From Bifidobacteriaceae bacterium (lineage in GTDB: Bacteria > Actinomycetota > Actinomycetes > Actinomycetales > WQXJ01), in NCBI GenBank assembly GCA_031272565.1, contig JAISTN010000217.1, positions 1 through 6,626 on the forward strand: 6,626 nucleotides of DNA, given 5' to 3'. Each line of letters opens with the position of its first letter. Position 1 is the stretch's first letter. Under the pieces are notes generated by a model. That model ran no database searches. It was not told the origin of the DNA and worked only from the letters and a program-made list of their open reading frames with translations. Below are positions 4,638-6,626 of this stretch, one piece after another. The translations under genes and the position numbers were made by a program.

Positions 4638-6224
4638 TCAGATGGCACGCAGCGCCACCGTCGGGGAGACGCGCGCGGCCTTGAGCGAGGGATAGAGCCC
4701 CGCCACCGTACCCAGCACCACCGAGATGCCCGGGCCGGCCCCCAACACCCACGGCGGGATGGCCAAGACCATGTCTTGGGAGGCGGTGTATAAGAAGACC
4801 GCGAAGCAGCCCAGGCCCACCCCCAAGATGCCGCCAAACAGGCCCACCACGGCCGCCTCCAAGACGAATTGCAGGGCCACCTGGCCGGTGCGGGCCCCCA
4901 TGGCCCGGCGCAGGCCAATCTCACCGCGCCGCTCCATCACCGCCACCACCATGGTGTTGGCAATGCCGATGCCGCCAATCAGCAGCGCCACCGCCCCCAG
5001 GCCAATCGACATGATGCGGAACTGGCGGCTGACCGTCAGGCCGGCCGTGTACCAGTCCGAAAGCTGAGCCACGCTCACGCCCTGCGGGTTGGCCGGGTTG
5101 GCCGTTTGCGGTATGACCCGCCGCACCGCGGCCGCCTTACTGTCCGCCGCCGCCACATAGATCGAACTGATCGGCAGGTCCGGGTACAGGCTCTTGGCGT
5201 ATTCCGGCGCCAGGAAGGCGGTGGCATCAAGCTGTTCGGCCAGCTTCATCGTGTTGAGCACGCCGATCACGGCCCACCACCGGTTGTCGATCCAGATCCG
5301 GTTGCCCACGCCCACCACCAGGCGCCGGGCGGCCGTGTCGCCCAGCACCACGGTGGGCAGGTTGCTGGAAGCCTCGTCAAACCAGCGGCCCTCCGCCAGT
5401 TCCACCTCCAGGGTGCCCAACAGGTCGCCCTCGCCCACCGCGGCGGAGATGGCACCGGATTGTTCCTTCGGGATCTTGTCCGTCCGGTAGACCAGGGCAT
5501 TCGTCACATCGCGCTGGGCCAGCACCGAGGTGACCGGCCCAATCCGAGCTATCATCTCTGGCGCCGTCACCGGCAGTGGCACGCTCTCGCCGGTCGAATC
5601 CTGGCCCGGGTAGACCACGATCAGGTTGGCGCCTTGTTCGGCCAACTCGCGTTGCCAATCGGCCTGCTGCGAGGCCGGGATGCCCTGCAAGGCCACCAGG
5701 GCGGCGATGCCGATGGCGATGCCCAGGGCGGACAGCCCAGCGCGCACCAACCGGGTGCGCGGCCCCAGGGTGGCCGTGGCCACCACGTCGCGCGGCCGCA
5801 TGTGGCGGCGCTTCAGGGCATGGGCCTGCGCCTTGGTCAGCTTGACCTTGGGCGGCTTGGGCGGTTTCGGCGCCTTCGGTTCCTTGGGCGGTTTCGGCGC
5901 CTTTGGCTCCTTCGGCGGCTTGGGTTCCTTGACCGGCTTCGGTTCCTTCGGTTCCTTGGGCGGTTTCGGCGCCTTTGGCTCCTTCGGCGGCTTAGGTTCC
6001 TTGGGCGGCTTCGGTTCCCTGGGCGGCTTCTTGGCTTTGGGTGCCTTGGGCGGCTTGGGTGGGCGGCCGGTCGGCACCGCCGCGTCCAGTTCGGCCGTTT
6101 CAGGCGCCGCCGCGTCGGCCGCGCCGGTTGGCTCCAGGCCCCCATAGACCGTCTCGGCCGTGTCCGCCAGGTCTGGGGCCTCAGCCGCGCCCGGAATCCA
6201 GGTGGGAGGTTCGTTGACGCTCAT
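4638..6224 (-). CDS. MacB/FtsX-type ABC transporter permease with acidic and Pro/Lys-rich N-terminal extension
   Basis: A 528-residue permease; typical relatives are about 380-420, and the excess is all N-terminal. Residues 1-53 hold ten Asp/Glu and no Lys/Arg. Residues 54-128 are PPK, EPK and APK repeats (about 25 Lys, 2 Arg, 8 Glu). The first membrane segment is about 160-183. The MacB-type extracytoplasmic domain follows (about 184-400, with GANLIVVYPG at 198-207). The FtsX domain has membrane segments at about 405-428, 450-478 and 487-510, the coupling-helix motif ERRGEIGLRRAMGA (431-444) and the terminal GLYPSLKAARVSPTVALR. In this class the N-terminus is cytoplasmic, so the repeat should face the cytoplasm. 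The start at 6224 has GGGAGG (6232-6237) seven bases upstream and overlaps the preceding stop as ATGA, indicating translational coupling. Relatives export peptides, lipids or antibiotics, or work mechanically in the envelope; the substrate is unknown and no ATPase is visible in the window. Confidence 0.93.
   Translation of the reverse strand: MSVNEPPTWIPGAAEAPDLADTAETVYGGLEPTGAADAAAPETAELDAAVPTGRPPKPPKAPKAKKPPREPKPPKEPKPPKEPKAPKPPKEPKEPKPVKEPKPPKEPKAPKPPKEPKAPKPPKPPKVKLTKAQAHALKRRHMRPRDVVATATLGPRTRLVRAGLSALGIAIGIAALVALQGIPASQQADWQRELAEQGANLIVVYPGQDSTGESVPLPVTAPEMIARIGPVTSVLAQRDVTNALVYRTDKIPKEQSGAISAAVGEGDLLGTLEVELAEGRWFDEASSNLPTVVLGDTAARRLVVGVGNRIWIDNRWWAVIGVLNTMKLAEQLDATAFLAPEYAKSLYPDLPISSIYVAAADSKAAAVRRVIPQTANPANPQGVSVAQLSDWYTAGLTVSRQFRIMSIGLGAVALLIGGIGIANTMVVAVMERRGEIGLRRAMGARTGQVALQFVLEAAVVGLFGGILGVGLGCFAVFLYTASQDMVLAIPPWVLGAGPGISVVLGTVAGLYPSLKAARVSPTVALRAI
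5844..6065 (-). repeat. Pro/Lys-coding repeat tract with a 72-bp tandem duplication
   Basis: This tract codes permease residues 54-127. Inside it, 5877-5948 and 5949-6020 are adjacent 72-bp copies that differ at only four positions by my comparison, and the first 45 bases are identical. Each copy codes 24 residues (93-116 and 69-92), which differ only Lys/Arg and Val/Pro. The core GGGCGGTTTCGGCGCCTT appears a third time at about 5859-5876, so there is also a partial third unit. The period is a multiple of three, so gain or loss of units keeps the frame. Confidence 0.9.
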
Positions 6225-6626
6225 TGGCTGACCTCCCTTGGTCTAGTTCCACCCTGCAACCAGGCGAACGGCGTCGGCCGGGCCGCCGGCAGGGACAACT
6301 CTGGCCCGGCCGGCGTGTCTGGCGGTGGCTCTGGCGCCAGTTCTGCCACGGGCTCGGGCGCAGGCCCGGCGGCACCTTGGTCTGCCCCCAGAACCGCCGC
6401 TGCCACCACCGGCCCCGTCTGCCCGCTGTCACTGGCGGTGGCCACCGTGGCCACCGTGGCCGCCGCCGCCGCCATCTGTTTGACGCCAAAGTTGGAAATG
6501 CCGATTGATCGGATAAGCCCCTCTTTTTTTAAGGTCTCAAACTGGGAAAAGACACGCTCCACAGTGGGCGGGTCCGCAAAAACCGCCGCGTCGCTGGTAT
6601 AGTGGGCCAGTGCCGTGGGATTTATG
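6221..6626 (-). CDS. C-terminal part of an ORF: aldo/keto reductase-like segment joined to an Ala/Pro-rich tail (runs off right edge)
   Basis: The frame is open from the window edge to a TGA at 6221-6223, 134 codons, and overlaps the permease start by ATGA. It has two unlike parts. Codons 1-51 from the edge (6473-6625) contain FETLKKEGLIRSIGISNF and then GVKQM, which matches the stretch around the SNF strand of aldo/keto reductases (in E. coli DkgA the equivalent is ELQKEGLIKSIGVCNF). The remaining 83 codons are Ala/Val/Thr repeats and then a Pro/Glu/Ala-rich tail with no domain. The barrel strands that should follow SNF are missing, so this cannot be a complete reductase. The first part is about 53% GC with TTA, AAA, TCA, ATA and CGA codons; the second has codons like the rest of the window. 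It may be a fusion, a remnant of transferred DNA, or a chimeric contig end. A start at GTG 6562 is possible but would begin inside the reductase-like motif region and has no ribosome site I trust. Confidence 0.5.
   Translation of the reverse strand, partial: INPTALAHYTSDAAVFADPPTVERVFSQFETLKKEGLIRSIGISNFGVKQMAAAAATVATVATASDSGQTGPVVAAAVLGADQGAAGPAPEPVAELAPEPPPDTPAGPELSLPAARPTPFAWLQGGTRPREVSQ
6438..6473. repeat. Short tandem repeat at the domain and composition junction
   Basis: GTGGCCACC repeats about 2.7 times (6438-6461), followed by four GCC triplets (6462-6473). On the reverse strand this codes the AAAAATVATVAT stretch. It falls exactly where the reductase-like, AT-richer segment meets the GC-rich tail. 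Such simple repeats are places where replication slippage, recombination or assembly joins can occur. Confidence 0.75.

Noticed and set aside
3736..4752. Reverse open frame of 338 codons over DUF805 and the intergenic gap
   Set aside because: Gly/Arg-rich shadow of the DUF805 gene. It also runs through the convergent gap and into the permease 3' end in another frame.
5844..6065. CRISPR-like or intergenic repeat array
   Set aside because: The repeats are in frame, code a Pro/Lys peptide, and have no spacers of constant length between conserved repeats.
5626..6147. Forward open frame with Gly-Phe/Gly-Leu repeats resembling silk-like or FG-repeat protein
   Set aside because: The repeats are the reverse complement of Pro/Lys codons (AAG/CCG/CCC). 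There is no ribosome site, and the opposite strand holds the conserved gene.
6501..6530. CCGA-TTGA-TCGG stem followed by a T7 run on the forward strand, terminator-like
   Set aside because: The stem is only four base pairs and lies ten bases from the T run. No forward gene ends nearby, and the segment is better explained as coding sequence of the reductase-like stretch.
4869..6602. Very long forward open frame (577 codons) across the permease gene
   Set aside because: Antisense to a clear MacB/FtsX permease. Its length reflects the lack of stop codons opposite high-GC genes, and its Arg/Leu/Gly repeats are the complement of the Pro/Lys repeats.

Overview
The window is GC-rich DNA (about two thirds G+C) with strongly G/C-ending codons, Shine-Dalgarno-led operons and one gene that looks leaderless. 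Together with a GabD2-type aldehyde dehydrogenase and Ala/Pro-rich protein tails, this points to an Actinomycetota chromosome. I cannot name the genus. There are no tRNA or rRNA genes, insertion sequences, CRISPR arrays or phage genes.

Layout, left to right. (1) Positions 1-102: the 5' end of a leftward gene for a secreted or membrane-anchored protein, cut by the window edge. (2) 103-340: an intergenic stretch with a small repeat cluster and a strong GC-rich hairpin (301-336) that probably terminates the next operon. (3) 341-3615, leftward: a compact operon in the order nucleotidyltransferase of the aminoglycoside 6-adenylyltransferase family, GabD2-like aldehyde dehydrogenase, and a short-chain dehydrogenase resembling the retinol/17-beta-hydroxysteroid dehydrogenase group. 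Gaps are 21 and 14 nt, each holding a ribosome binding site. (4) 3616-3720: a 105-bp divergent promoter region. (5) 3721-4503, rightward: a DUF805 membrane protein with Pro-rich ends. (6) 4504-4637: a convergent intergenic region with several small hairpins. (7) 4638-6224, leftward: a MacB/FtsX-type ABC permease with an unusual 140-residue cytoplasmic N-terminus, acidic and then Pro/Lys-repeat. (8) 6221-6626, leftward: the end of an upstream ORF that overlaps the permease start by ATGA. Its last 80 or so residues are Ala/Pro-rich. The part at the window edge is AT-richer and reads like a piece of an aldo/keto reductase.

How the genes may work together. The dehydrogenase pair could oxidise an alcohol to an aldehyde (SDR) and then to a carboxylic acid (ALDH); the substrate is not evident. 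The co-transcribed nucleotidyltransferase has no obvious place in that pathway. The permease should need an ATPase partner, and none is visible here.

The points most worth following are the compositional and domain break at about 6473, the Pro/Lys repeat built from a 72-bp tandem duplication, and the three-gene operon. I see no clear evidence of a complete new defence or mobile system.
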